Source: Numida meleagris | Taxonomy: Eukaryota > Chordata > Aves > Galliformes > Numididae | DNA length: 64,000 bases | Assembly (NCBI RefSeq): GCF_002078875.1 | Contig: NC_034411.1 | Location: 620,001 to 684,000 of the forward strand | Direction of reading: 5' to 3' | Shown here: positions 35,301-48,498 of the stretch, piece by piece | Layout: every line of letters starts with the position of its first letter | How positions within the stretch are numbered: position 1 is the first letter of the stretch | Made by a program: the position numbers and the translations under genes | The notes under the pieces: generated by a model | What the model saw: the letters and a program-made list of their open reading frames with translations, nothing else | Told to the model about the DNA's origin: nothing | Database searches by the model: none

Positions 35301-37429
35301 AAAGATATTACTGAGCATGCCAAAGAAAAAGACAGCTCCACTGAAAAATTCTCCTCTGACAAAAGAGGCAGCCCATCATTGGGATTAGCTCCCTGACCAC
35401 CATCATGACTTTGGATGGCCCAAACGAGTAACAAACACATCACCTCATTTTTAGCACTCAACAAAAGCAGCTAATTTTAATGAGTGAAATGCCTATTAAC
35501 ATGGATGCATACAAAGATGTGATGTCCCCTATGGACATGTATTTTGGAAAGTACACAAAGTTTTACTTTCCAAAAGATAAGAGTATTTGTGTGTATGCAA
35601 GTTTATCTATATTTACACTCATCTTGCTCTATCCATCTAGAGGGAGGGAGAGCCAGACATCCTGCTTTATCTTTCATTCAATAGGTGAAGTCATTTGTGT
35701 GTTTTTCCAAGTAGAAACAAATAGTTTTAGTTGAAACAAATATACCCTATAGCAGCATTTTCTTCCTGGAGGAGAGCCTCTTTAGCAGCGGAGTTACGGT
35801 GTTGCTTTTACCTGTTGACAAAAGCAGTAGGAACAGGATTTGATGTGTCAGGACTCAAGGTACTCTCTTAGTTGAGCAACAGGAGGCAGGTATAGAAAAT
35901 TACAACAAATTTAGCTGGGATATTAATAATTACGGAGTTTGTAGAGAGTGCAAATAAATTTAAATTACTTTATTGAAGTAGCAATTGTGTCATCTCTTTT
36001 CACCTCTGCCTCTTTTGGCTGTGTCCAATGCACACCCATAGATGGGCTCAAGTGCTAGTCGGTAGTTATATATAGGACGGTGAGTGAGAACAAACACAAT
36101 CACTTTCAATTCACATGTTTAGTTTTTACACTTCCTGCTGCAACTTTTCTGTTTTTCTCCTCTACAGTTTTTATATCTTCTGCCTCTTCATGGCTGTAGA
36201 TAGTTTTTTGGGACTTGATAAAATATATCAGACTTCCACAGTGACGTTGGAGAAGTCGAATTACTTACTCTGGGTCATAATTTTTCCTGGACATCAGTGA
36301 CTTGTTCCCATTTCTCTTCACGCCCCACTACACATCATTTGATTAACCACCATAAGAAAGCCCTATTATCTGCATAAAACATGGTGACATACCTTCCATT
36401 CACCAAAAAAGAAAAAAAAAGGAGGGGAGGGAAGGAAGAAGCGCTACAAGTTCAATATCCATTTTATTCACTCCCACTTTCCATCATCCCAATGCATTTG
36501 CAATGGCTACCACATTTCACCAGTTGGGCAGAGTCCATCTATGAGCTGTGCAAAGAAAAGTGGCAACATAAATGATTCATACCCCTAACACAGTTCAAGT
36601 GGAAAAAACAAAGCCTGAGATGCTGTGGGACAACAGAATTAGGAATAAAAACATCCAGCTAGGTATTGGTTTGAAGGCATACACAACAGGACACCACACA
36701 GCATATAGTTAACACAGCAGGGCATAGAAACCGGTCAGTGAGGCTGCATTTTAAAGACAGCTTTTCTCACTCACTCTACCACTACAATAGAGCTCCTAGT
36801 TGACAAAGCCAGGCCTAGGCAGGAACACCTCCATGAACTACAGAAACACAAATCATACAAGAACAAAGAACGAATAAAAGGGCACTTTTTAGTGCAAGAC
36901 AAGCCAGAAGTTGAAAGCAGACAGCCACGCACTGACTTCAAGCTTCAGGAGAACACAGAGAAGTGGGGCTGTCTCAGTTCCTGCCCTCACCTCCCTGGGG
37001 GAGAGGCTTCAGATCTCTCACACACCAGTGTGGGACAGAGGTTGTTCCTCACTACTCCACACACAGGATGGAAAGTGTTCCTGTCATGGAAAAAATCGGT
37101 TTTGAGCCTAACTTTAGGAAAAGCATCTGCTTTCCATTAAGAGGTGGCCTTCCTTCGGAGAAAGAGCACTGTTTGTTTCCACAGGACTTGCTGCATTTCT
37201 CTGTGGGTTCCCCAGCATTTCTGGCACTCTCTCCAGGACTCTGGTCCAAAGCAAGCTCCCACGGAGGCAAGCCACAGCATACTGCAGGCCCAGCACAACG
37301 GCAGCTTGGCAAAACCAAACTCCATCATGGTTTGGTTCCATCATCTCAATTCCAGTTCTACTAAAAAAGTTATAGTTCTCCACAAAGGAAACAACACTGA
37401 AACAAACAACTGATTATATATCTATATTT
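32305..37429. other. Unique DNA, first part of a 16-kb stretch free of recognisable interspersed repeats
   Basis: No CR1, ERV or gene was recognised. The densest open frames are at 36892-37413, where overlapping frames of 80-133 codons occur in both directions; none shows a known domain. A GC-richer patch at 34200-34510 also holds an unassigned 99-codon frame. Purine-rich and A-rich short tracts occur near 33985 and 36406-36440. Confidence 0.55.
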
Positions 37430-37478
37430 AAAAAAAAAAAAAAAAAACCAAAAAAAAAAAACCAAAAAAAACACAATG
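37430..37478. repeat. A-rich tract with CC interruptions
   Basis: Runs of 17, 11 and 8 A separated by CC, ending in ACACAATG. It is low-complexity sequence. The antisense reading supplies the phenylalanine-rich end of a spurious minus-strand frame. Confidence 0.9.
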
Positions 37479-40400
37479 CCAGGATTTTTTCCAAGATATT
37501 TCTGAGCTGCAGCATGGGTTCTGTGGGTCAAAGTGAAGATTAGCAACAGCAGCTTTAGATTTCAGTCTGCATCCAGTTGTTCTGTAACACAGCCGCGGTG
37601 CAGGTAAATACAATCCATTTTCACAGCCAGACAACCTGCAACATGGAGCAGCTGAATGGCTCAATCACAAAGCAGATCCCTCCCTTGCAAGAGAATGGAA
37701 TAGAAACCAGGTAATCTGCGTACTGTTATTTTTCTTATTATAAGAAAGTGATTTGAGAAAACCATCATGGCTTTCCTATTTTTCCTGGTACTAAGTGCAA
37801 TGCCATCTGCAGCACTCAAACAGAATTGTTTAAAGTGGTTTGCCGTGAGATTTTCTCTGGCTTTAAACTGAACTCTCTGTTAAAGAGAAAGGCTAATTTT
37901 AATCACAAAAAAAGTTACAGTTCTCCTGGAAACCTAATGACGAGTTTTCACGTTTAAACTTAAAAATAACAGTAGTAATTTAAATCTATTTTACCTAATG
38001 TTTTGGGATTCTGAGTTTATTTCCTCTGAAGTTTTCACTAGGAAAAACAAACTAACTCCTTGATGAGCTCTAAGCCTCAATATCATGTTTCCTTGCCTAC
38101 ACTCAAGGAGAAACGTGGAATAAAGCCTGTAAGAAACTTTTAATTGCTGGGTGGTCAGCAGAATGGATGGAAACTCAGATGCTACCCAGTGGCAAGTTGT
38201 GATGATTCGGTATCTGTTTTCATCCCAAATCAAGATGAAAACATGAAATATGCATATTAAAATGCACATAACAGTTTTGCCATAATGAGAATTGACTATT
38301 GACTTTTCAAAGCCATTTAAAAGCTACTTTTTTTCCGGCCTGTACCTTCCCCTGGAATTTTGTAAGGGGACTTTCAGGCCTTCTTTTCCCCAGTGAGACA
38401 TCACACCCATTAGGGTTCTCCCCTCCATGCAATTCCTTTTCAGTTTCTAACAAAAAAAACCCAAACCAACCCACAAAAGGCAGCAGTTGTTTCACATCTA
38501 GAACAACTTCTAGCAGCATACTACTATTTAATTAAGCCTTTAGCTATCAAATGGAATAGTTAATTGGTGATGTGAACCTTTAAGCATTCAAGTTGAGATC
38601 ACTCAAGACCCAGATTAAGTTATTACACCAGAGACTTGAAGCTCTTGCTCCTTTTCCCTGCAACGCTCTTACTGTGGTTTTCTTCTTGGAGAGAAAAAAG
38701 TGCCATTTTTGAACTAATGCAAAACACGAACAAATACAAGTCACATGTTTCACTGAATTCAAAGTCACGTTCCTTAATATATATTAAGTCAAGTCCATTG
38801 GGACAAGCTGAGATACAGCTCCCAAGTGCCATCACAGCCCAGCAGTTCCCACGACAGCCCATGCGCACACACAGTCCAGAGGATGCCCACACTGTGTAGG
38901 AAGGATAATATAACAGGAGAAAAGGAGGAATTGACTTCTACATAGCTCACAGGCTGATGTGAAGTGTAATTCAGTATTAGGTTTGACCAAAACCATAGGC
39001 TGAGTTTACCAGAGTAAGCTATCCTGGTCTCCCTGTCAGGGTGACAGGCATTTCCCAGAGCAATGTGCACAGGGGGAGATGTACAAACAGCCAAAGCACT
39101 TGGGTCAAACGGAATTTTTCTATCTTCTTTTAACACTGCTTTCTCCCTTATGTCCTCTGGGCACTCACAAAGTAGAGTTTAGTGAGATGCTATCGAGTGG
39201 CAGTTAGAGACAAAAGCTTACTGATTTGTTACGGGCCATTTTGTCACTTCTCCGATACCAGAACTAATTTGCAGAGACTGTGTTGCCACCAGCAGTTTCC
39301 CAGGGAATGGTGCCAGAGCCACACAGCAGTGTCATCCTGTCCCTCTGACACCCCCCATGTTATGTGTTGAATATGCATGTGTCCATTCATTACAGCCACT
39401 CACTGCCTCTAACCCAGAGTGACTCTTCTATCCTATGGCTACGCAGAGCAAGCCATGCATGTGAAAGGGAAGGTAAATGGTAAAGGTCTTCACAAACATA
39501 TCAGCTTTTAAACACTGCACACAAATTTGCATGTTTGAAAAAACAACTTTTAGCAGTGAAATTGAGGAAAAAGGATTTAAGGCTGAAAGGAGGACTTTTT
39601 TCCCACCCCTCTAAGGGGATATCAGAGCACTGAGAGCAGAATGAGCTTCTCAGCCTACAGGCGTACATCCTTAGCTAAAGCAGAATTAACCACTGTAATT
39701 AACAGCACCGAGGTCAGCAATACAAAGCAGGCAGATACATAGATGGGAAAGTTCAGTTGTGCTTGAGTTTCTCAGTGTCAGAATACAGGTGGTTGCCTTT
39801 GATAACTGTGCAGTAATAGCATGATGTCTCGAGAGAAGTTTAATATTAACTGCAAATAATTCTTACAGTAGGGTCACCTTTCAAACTATTTGAAAATGCA
39901 TTACAATCAAGAGCATATTAACAGGTTCAGTGCAAGAGTGTCAGGATACGTCTAAGACAAACAAAATGGAAATCAGTCACTCCAAATTGATTTCCATCAT
40001 ATCTGGTCTCTGTCAAGAGCCAGTAATTACCTACATTTATCCCAGAGGCATTTGCATCATGCATGCCTGTTAATGTGTAACTAGAGTTGATGTACAGTAC
40101 CTTATGCTTGAAAACATGAGTGACTGAAGAGGAGGAAGAAAAAAATCTTTTCTTCTTGCCTGTTTAGGCATGATACTATTTATCAGCAAGATAAAATATC
40201 GGGGCACTTGTGATTAGACAGAGCTTTCTCACCACGAGGTTGGCTGAATGCTGGGACAGGGCCCAGGCACCATGGGATACCCTTCTTCAGGCATACTAAA
40301 AGTCTCTGCTGGACGAGGTCCTGAGCAGCCAAAGCAAGCCTGTTTGCTTTTTCTTTAGAGGCTAAGCATCCAGGAAAGCTGTATTTCATACAGACTGCAG

Positions 40401-42301
40401 AATATCTTACTAGAAGCAAGAGAGGAGGTGAGGGAAGGGGAAAATGCATCATACATGTGTCAACAGCATTTAGATCTAATTCTGATACTTGCATTTATCT
40501 CTAATGTTTTCTAACAAAAATAGACACTATTTTCCTTCTGTATTATAAACAATAGCAATCAGAAGCAATATCTGGGCTCTGATTAATAGCACTTTCATGC
40601 AGTTATAATGTAAAGTACAGGAGTAGAAACTGATAATGAAACAAATGATAATTTGGCACTTAAAACTTCACCACAGCAGTGCAATTTTAAGTCATTTTAA
40701 CTGTAGACTTTTGTTTTCAGGTTACATTTTTACAGTAACTTTATTCATCAAGAGACATTTTCTTAGTCATCGCTCACGTTTTAGGGAGCGTAAACTTATT
40801 TTCCATAGCTTTCTCTAATAAAGAAAAGGGAACTGAAGTCATTTCAAATCAAGATTCCCCTGCATGGACAGAGCATCATTTTTTTTGGCTACTCCGTTTG
40901 CCAGCCTCCTCCAGCAAGCCTTTTCTATTCCCTGGTAGCCCCTTGGAACTCTAGTCCTGGTCTCACTGTGGCTACAAAAACACAACTCGTAAGTCAGGAA
41001 GCAAGCTAGTTACCTACAAATATATGCAAAATCCATTACAATTTACCACATGCTGGAATTAGTGTTTGCATCAAATGTCCCATTTTGCTATTCCTTGCTT
41101 TTCCAGATTAACGCACAGTGCACTTCCTTCTATCTTGGGGATAGGTGCCTGAAACTGTTCTGCAGGGAATTACAAACATTCACATGTCTTGACTTAATAT
41201 TCATTGTTTCACTAGGGAAAAACTCCCAACATTTCTTGAGTGTCATGATTTTTATATCCCATGAAATGAAATAATCACCAGTGCAATCTGATCCTGAAAA
41301 TCTTTGGAAAGATTCTCATTTATTTCCATGTATTTGAAACAATATTTAATAAGTTCTAGTAAAACACTACTAGTAGTAAAACATTAATAAGAGATTTACT
41401 GTTGACTTTCAGTAACCAAAATCCCACTTCACATCTCCACCTCCTTAGCAAATTCGAAACAATCCCCATCTGTCTTACACAAGTTAATTAAAATAGAAAC
41501 AATAGATTGGAATGACATTCATTGAGGATTATTTACCTAATAACTTCATAGTGACATTGCAGATATGGCAAGCACATAGGAAAATCAGTAGAAGATAATT
41601 TAAAATAGGAGGTTATTTTCTGTGATTACTTGGTTCATCCAAATAGTTGTACAATACTAGGGACTTTGGGCTGAAAGGACAAGTTTCAGCATGAGGTTGC
41701 AGACTTGGTAAATTACTATATTGAAAACTATGGGAAGCACAAATAGCTGCCTGGAGTGCATTTCAAAAGAATTATTTGGAAAAATGATTTGTAGCAGAGC
41801 AATAAAAACCAGAAATGGACCGAAGAAACAAGGAAGTGACTGAGGGCTTTCCTACACATCACCATGGCTGCACCATAGACTTACCTAGCTGGCCATCTTC
41901 ACAGCACCAGTCCATGCACCAGCAACTGCATGGATGTAAAACCTGCTGCAAAGTCATGACTGATATCACTTAGCATTCTGTCATGAGTAGAAAAAATGGA
42001 TTTTTCATATCCACTTGCACATTATACAGACCGATGAATTCATAAACACTGTCACAGCATCTGCAGATAGAAATTTTAGGAACACTTCGTTAATGAAATT
42101 ACACAGCTACATGCAAAACCAAATATGAGCATCTGAACCATAGTTCTCACACTCAAAACTCTGGATGTGAACTGTACCCAAAATGACACCCATATGCTTG
42201 TTATTTGCAAAGGGCTTTCAGTGAAAGGAGGTTAAGTAGCATGATGAAGCCTGTCAGAATCCAAAAAATAAGTGCCTGCTGTGCATATCACTGGAGGCAG
42301 A
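37479..42301. other. Unique AT-rich non-coding DNA
   Basis: No gene or interspersed repeat was recognised. Open frames are at most 115 codons (38789-39136, -) and overlap opposite-strand frames. A perfect 16-bp AT palindrome, CTTAATATATATTAAG, lies at 38773-38788. Confidence 0.6.
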
Positions 42302-42341
42302 GGGGAGAGAGAAAGAGGGAGAGGGAGGGAAGCAAGCAAGA
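42302..42341. repeat. GA-rich purine microsatellite
   Basis: An irregular array of GAGA, GGGA and AAGCAAGC units, pure purine except for the last few C residues. It is low-complexity sequence. Confidence 0.85.
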
Positions 42342-45239
42342 GGACTACAGCTGATTCACCCCTCATCTACTTTCTTTTATATGGGAAACTTTGTCATTAA
42401 ATGCCAGCTTTTATCAGCCATATAACACAGAAGAGGTGATTAATTTTCACTAATTCCTACAATAAAAGACAACAATGTTAGCGCCTCAAACCCACAGGCC
42501 TCCCTTACCTGATTTTTTGATACTTCCTCACTTCAAAATCGTTTAACTCTGTCTTTAGAAAAAGTTGTGTCCATCCCAGAGGTGCTGTTTTACTGACGGA
42601 TCCTAAACCTACAGCTCCTTTCTGTCCAACCTGTTATGGCATTCCTTGAACAAGTGTACAAGTGATAAGCCAACATGGCACTTAATTCCAGGTAGCTTTA
42701 CACCAGTTCAAAACCAATGACAATCATATATATGACATTAGTTAAAAAAAGAAAACTAATGATTTATATAAGTTCCCTGAATTCAAATCCCATTCCCTGA
42801 ACTCAAATCCCACCCCATCCTGGCAATTGCGGAGAATCTCCTCTGACACCTTAAAGATCTCTTTCCAGCAAATAGTTGAATTAAGTTTTTTCCTTTCCAC
42901 ATAGGAAATCCCCTCTGCATCTGCCATAAAGTGTTTCCTTCACTTCCAGGAACAGCAATTCAAAGGATTCCCAGATGCATACCAGAGTTAGGCTTTCATG
43001 AATTAGCAACTCTACTAATCATCCCTTTAAATATTTCATTTACCTTTTTTGAAACATGAATGTTAATCAAAGGTCAGCCATCACTTTGCCTCTGCATTGC
43101 TAAGACAGCTGAAGAAGGTAATGAAATACACACAGCACTGCAAGAAACCTAGCTTTGCCCCATGGCATTTTAAGTTCCCTTCCTAAATTAGTACAGGGAA
43201 ACAGCAACTGGGTCACTCTTGTTTTACATCTTCCAGCAATGAAAAGGCAGATTTTACCAAATTTGGTGAAGAAGCTTAAACTGTTGGGTAATTATTGTTA
43301 TATTTAGGAAATGAACCAAGACCTTAAAGCGAATATCAAGGTTACTGAGAATTAATAGCACCAGAAGAAAATAACACAAGGCTTTATCAATACCACTATG
43401 CCACATGTTGTCATGAAATTAAATTTAGAGAAGAATCTATTTCCAGCTTAACCCAGAACATGTATGGAAGAAATAACTTCACTGGGTGAAAGAAGAAAGC
43501 AAGGGTGGCAAAATAATTTTGCTCAGGAGACACCAATCTAAACACAGAAAAGGTCAGTACTTATTTAAAGCCTTCAGTTGAAAGCTTCCATCCATTTTCA
43601 AGCACAGGAACCACTAACAGCACACAGAAACTGATTAATTTTGTCATTCTTCCATGTTAAGCTCTTCATAGATGTCTCCCATATTAGGACAGATATTCTC
43701 AATGATATCTAATTAAGCTGCATTTTTGCAGTTTAGGCTTTTATCTGCAGGATATTACATACTAAGAGGGCATATGGCCATTGCCTGTTGACAAGAGCAG
43801 ACATCTTATGTGTGCAAAATGGTGTTGCCTCCAAGCTCTGGGATTTTTGCAGGCTCAAGACTTTGTTACTTAGAACTACATAAAACAATATAACCCTTGG
43901 ATTTCCCATTATTGTGTGAAACTTCCCCTATTGCTCATTATGCTTGTTGTGACTGCAGAGCATAGGAGGCTGTGTAAAATTAAAGACGCTGGACAGTAAA
44001 GACTCTTTGAACTTACATTTCTCTCCCATTGATTTTTGTCTTGATTGGTGCATTCATTGGTGTACTGAGAAGTCAATTATTTTGGGGAAAATAACAATTA
44101 CTCCCAAAGTTTATTATTCATTCTTTTGTATTTACAACTTGAAGAGTGCTTTCCCCAAAGCACATTCATTTTAACTGTTAAGGGTTACACGCTTTGTCTG
44201 TCATTGTTACACCCTTTACTATGTAAGAGTGCAGTAAAAAGTAGATAGAAGCCCATCTTGTTTATCAGCTCTTTTCTCCTCTTTGTCCTCTTCTCCACAA
44301 TTTCATACCATCCCTAGTTCCAACAAGTTCAGTCATTTCCTTTTTTCAAGTCACGTGAAGGGATTAAAACCAGCAGAGATGGAAGTGCCATCCCCACACA
44401 GAGATGGGCAGCACCCACCGTCCTGCTCTGACTTCCTCACAAATTCTCCCCAAAACTGGGAGTTTCCCTGGGATGGGACCCACAATAGGAGCACAACCAT
44501 GTGAGAGAGTGAAAACACCCAGGTGTCGAAGGTGATACCTGGAAAAAGAAGGCAGCCTTGGAAATAAATCAACACAATGTGGCTTTCCTGGACAAGTTAA
44601 CTGTTCCACACTCACTGATATAGGTCAGAGATGCACCAGTGAAACGTGATGATGCAACATCAATATGCATCATTCAGTCAACCAAGACAGCCAGACAGTT
44701 CCCTGCAGATTCAGTGTGCTCAGGAGCTGAAAATGCATCCACGTTGTCCACAGTGTCTGAGCTGGTTTAATTGCAGCCACGTGCTAACACAGCCATACTG
44801 CTCCTGGCACCCAAAGCAGCTTTCCCCACTCTGCTCTGCCTCACATGCTCTCCAAAGAGAATGAATTTCATAAAGCTCAGCTCAGTTGCAGCCACAAATG
44901 CAGAATGCACAGCAGCCCAACCCTGTGTGAGGCTGCACAGCTTCCAGCAAGGAGCTGCCCACAGCAGGCATGGATAAAACCCAGTTGCAAACAGCATGCA
45001 AGGCAGGATCCCTAACCAAGAGACAATTGTGAAGAATATGAAAAACCACCGTACTTTGATTGCCAGACAGCAAATTAGTCTGAAATTATTCCATGCCTAT
45101 TAGTGCTCTTCTAGGTAAGCAAACTGCAGCCACAGCATAAGAAGTGTGTTCAAGCAATCCCAAAAGAAACCAAAGAACTGACCCCAAACTGCAGTTCCAA
45201 CAGCCCACCATGAGGAAACAAGGAAACTGACTGCAGCCT
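42342..45239. other. Unique non-coding DNA
   Basis: No gene or interspersed repeat was recognised. A 20-bp tandem duplication with one mismatch lies at 42773-42812. Short frames at 44283-45073 (60-83 codons, both strands) are unassigned. Confidence 0.6.
42773..42812. repeat. 20-bp tandem duplication
   Basis: TTCCCTGAATTCAAATCCCA is followed immediately by the same 20 bases with a single T-to-C change. The two units abut exactly, as expected from replication slippage or local end-joining. There is no sign of a third copy. Confidence 0.95.
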
Positions 45240-45270
45240 CACTCCATCATGCAATGTGCATGATGGAGTG
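45240..45270. repeat. Perfect hairpin, 14-bp arms, 3-base loop
   Basis: CACTCCATCATGCA (45240-45253), loop ATG, then TGCATGATGGAGTG (45257-45270) is a perfect inverted repeat. The flanking bases (T on both sides) do not pair, so the symmetry ends sharply. Single-stranded DNA or RNA from either strand would fold into a 14-bp stem. Confidence 0.97.
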
Positions 45271-48200
45271 TAATTATGGCTTGCCATACAACACCAGAAA
45301 ACCTGTCAGAGGAACAGCCTGCTACACCGAAGAAGTGAGATTTTATTTGGGCAAAGAAAAGACAAATTTGTCTAATCCATGCATTGAAAGAAAAACACTT
45401 TTAAGATTCAACGTATTACTTATTTCCCCACAGCAAACTTAATTACCCTCATTTGCTCAAAATTATAACTCCCTTGTAATGGCTTTCACTCAGTTTTTAC
45501 TTCCCAGCAGCACCCTGCAATTTTTAGTGCTGTGTGTCACACGAGGTGCACTCAGGTGGTTAAAAATAAATACTGACCTACCAACTCCAGCACGGTTGTA
45601 AGTATTCAGATGAGAATAGCTAGCCCATCAAAATCAAACAGCATCCCTTTGACAGAGAGGAAGGCTACAAGCAGACAAAACTCACCAGACAAAAAAAAAC
45701 AGTCCAAGAAATATTTACCATTGCTCATCAGCAGATTTGCAGGCAATAAGATTCTTTGTGACTGAGGGAATCAAAGACATCTCAAGTACTGAAGGCCCCT
45801 GGGAGCATGGCCACAGTATGAGCAATGCCACAGGGTGCTGGGAAGCTTCAGAAAGCATCTTCTTGTTCAAGGACTTTTGCTAACAACTGCTCAAAATTCA
45901 ATCAGTGAGCAACCTTCCTGTTCTACCAAGATAGGGAGTTTTGAGTAAAGTGGAAAAAAAGCTCTTGCTGTCTGCAGTGTCAATATGTGAACATAGCTGG
46001 TAGGTGTTGTGAACATACTGCTACAAGTTGCTTGTGTCACTGAGATGTGAAGGAAAACCTATGGTTTTATGAACTTCACTAAATCTTGAGAGCTCTAAGC
46101 TTTAAAGAACTAGATACTTGATCACTTGGCTACTTAATTCCCACTCACTTTCTTACAAACTACATTTTGTAAGAAACTTGAAGGGCTCAGCATAACACAT
46201 GTGTCCTGACAGGCAGGTCAGAATTTGAGCTCCTCTACCGAGTATTTACAGGTGGGACAAAAAGCAGCTTTCTTCCTGTGGTTTAACCCACCCTCAAAAA
46301 CGTTTAGTTTTTTTCCCCTTTAAACTGAATAGTAAATCTGATGAAGGATGCAGTGATGCCCCTGGTACAAGCTGGGCCTGAACACAAACACATGTTGAGG
46401 GCTCCACTGCTCGTATCAATACCAAAGAGCCCTTCATCATGCCTCCTGTCTGTCAGGCAGCCACCCTCTCCTTTTAGGACAGGGCTGGTCTACAAAAGAT
46501 GACAGCTCTCTGCTGTGACAGCAGAGATGGGCTGCAGTTGCCAGTCAAACCTGGTTTGCAGCTCTGCCATCTCTCAGGGCTTTCTGCCTTCGTCATTTCA
46601 CTCTGATGTTTGTCCATCTCTCTCCACACAGTTATTCTCACAAAACGCTCTTTTCTGATTGCTGAAGTTAAAGGCCCTGGCACAATCAGGGAACACAATC
46701 AGGAAAGTGATTATTTTCCAAGATCTTCGCCAAAGCATCCTACTTTTTTTTCCTTATGTACCAGAAAAACATGGGACTCTGTGTGACAAGTTCTGCTAGT
46801 TTGCCTCTTTCAACTTTTGAGAAGTACCTTTGCATTGAATACAGTACTGATCATAAAACCAGATACTAATAGACAGTGGAAATGCAGATAGCCACACACA
46901 TATTAACTTCACATCACTGACAAGCACTTTTCAAGTAAAAGGCAATCCTCAGTCTAATTTCTGTAACACTGCATTTACTTTTTTCTGTTGCTGATGCCTT
47001 AGACCACTACAAAAGTTATTTTCCCAGGCACAGAAGAGTTTTCAGTCTTCCTGCCTTCTTGAAATCTGCATTTGGAGTAGCAGGCAGGTAGATAAGAGGT
47101 GAAAGTCTATCCTTAGTTTTCTAATCATTTAGTCAAGCAAATTCCTCTTTGGAGTCCTATTGGCTTATTTTGAAGCCAGAGTGAAAAATGGCAGTCTCTC
47201 CTTTATGTAACATTTATAGTAGTGGAGATAAGATACAATGACTTTTTTCCCCTCCCATTTTCTCCCTTCTTCCTCATTCTGCATGGTTTAATGGTGCCTA
47301 CAGGCAAAGAAAAAGAAAAGACACTTTTAAAGAAAACAGGAATATATATGAGTCTTATGAATCTCCAGATCTCAACTTTTCCCTGCATATCTCATGCCAA
47401 GAGACTCTCTCACCTATTAAGAATATTTATAAAAGTTAGGCTGCAATTATTAAATTTGGGCCAATGATGTCAGCTGAAATTACACGGACTAGAAAGATTT
47501 GCAGGGGCCTTCTGAGGGATGCGAAAAATGAAAACATTTATTTTAATATGAAATGTGGAACTTTTTATGTTTTGTTTGGTGGATCTGAAGAAAAGCCACT
47601 TATTTATGATTGGTAATGCACCACAGTGAAAACGCGTACCCCAGATATTTGGCAGAAAGCCTAATTAAGATAGCTTACCTGTTTTTGTCATCCTCACAGC
47701 AGTGGAATCTAGACCCTACTCACCTTGGAATTTCTCCTTTCCAAAACAAGGCAATATGACTGAGGACAGAAGGTCAGGAAGGAGAAGAGACAGAATTCAC
47801 TAACATATGAACTCAGGTATGTGAGGAATTTGGCCAATTTTAAACAAGTTGTATCAGGAGAAAAAACCTTAGACCACTTGCTATGATATTAACAAGCTCA
47901 CTTTGGCTCATGTTTTGCAACAAGTCCTCTTAAGATCTCACACCTTCTTCAGCAATAACAAGCTAACATTTAAGAAGTACAGTGTTTGTCCTGTTATCCT
48001 ACGTACAAATCAGTTGTTTGATTTTGCAAAAGCAACTCAAGCACAGTAGTTTTGCCACTAATATTCACTAGAAAACAGCCTCTCCGGTCTCATTCAAAGC
48101 AGAACATTTTTTCTTCCTTTCATATCTTTCAGAAATAACATTATACAGAAACGTGATCATAGTTCTAATGATAAAAAATGAGGAAAAATGACAGTGAATA

Positions 48201-48498
48201 TAGTGTGTTTTTTGAGCACACCTAGGGCTTTGAAGCCTCAACATAAGAAAGAGGGCCTTCGTTATATCGGTGAGCTGTGTAAATAAAAAGAAGAAAGCAT
48301 CATCTGTCACTGCCATAGCAGCAATGAGATAAATTATATGGGCTGCAAAAGAAGTGCTCTTGAAACAAACCATTACTGAAGAAATTTTTCAGATGAATAG
48401 TATTCATCAATAGTTTAAAGGGAGAAAAGAGAAAAGCACACACTAAGAAGAAGAAACAATGTTTGAAATTAAGTATTTATCATTTCTAAACTTACTAG
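45271..48498. other. Unique AT-rich non-coding DNA
   Basis: No gene or interspersed repeat was recognised. A 101-codon minus frame (48068-48373) is unassigned. This ends the repeat-free stretch that began at 32305. Confidence 0.6.

Noticed and set aside
36892..37413. Cluster of overlapping frames of 80-133 codons on both strands
   Set aside because: Several frames in both directions are open at once, the mark of a stop-poor stretch rather than a gene. No domain was recognised.
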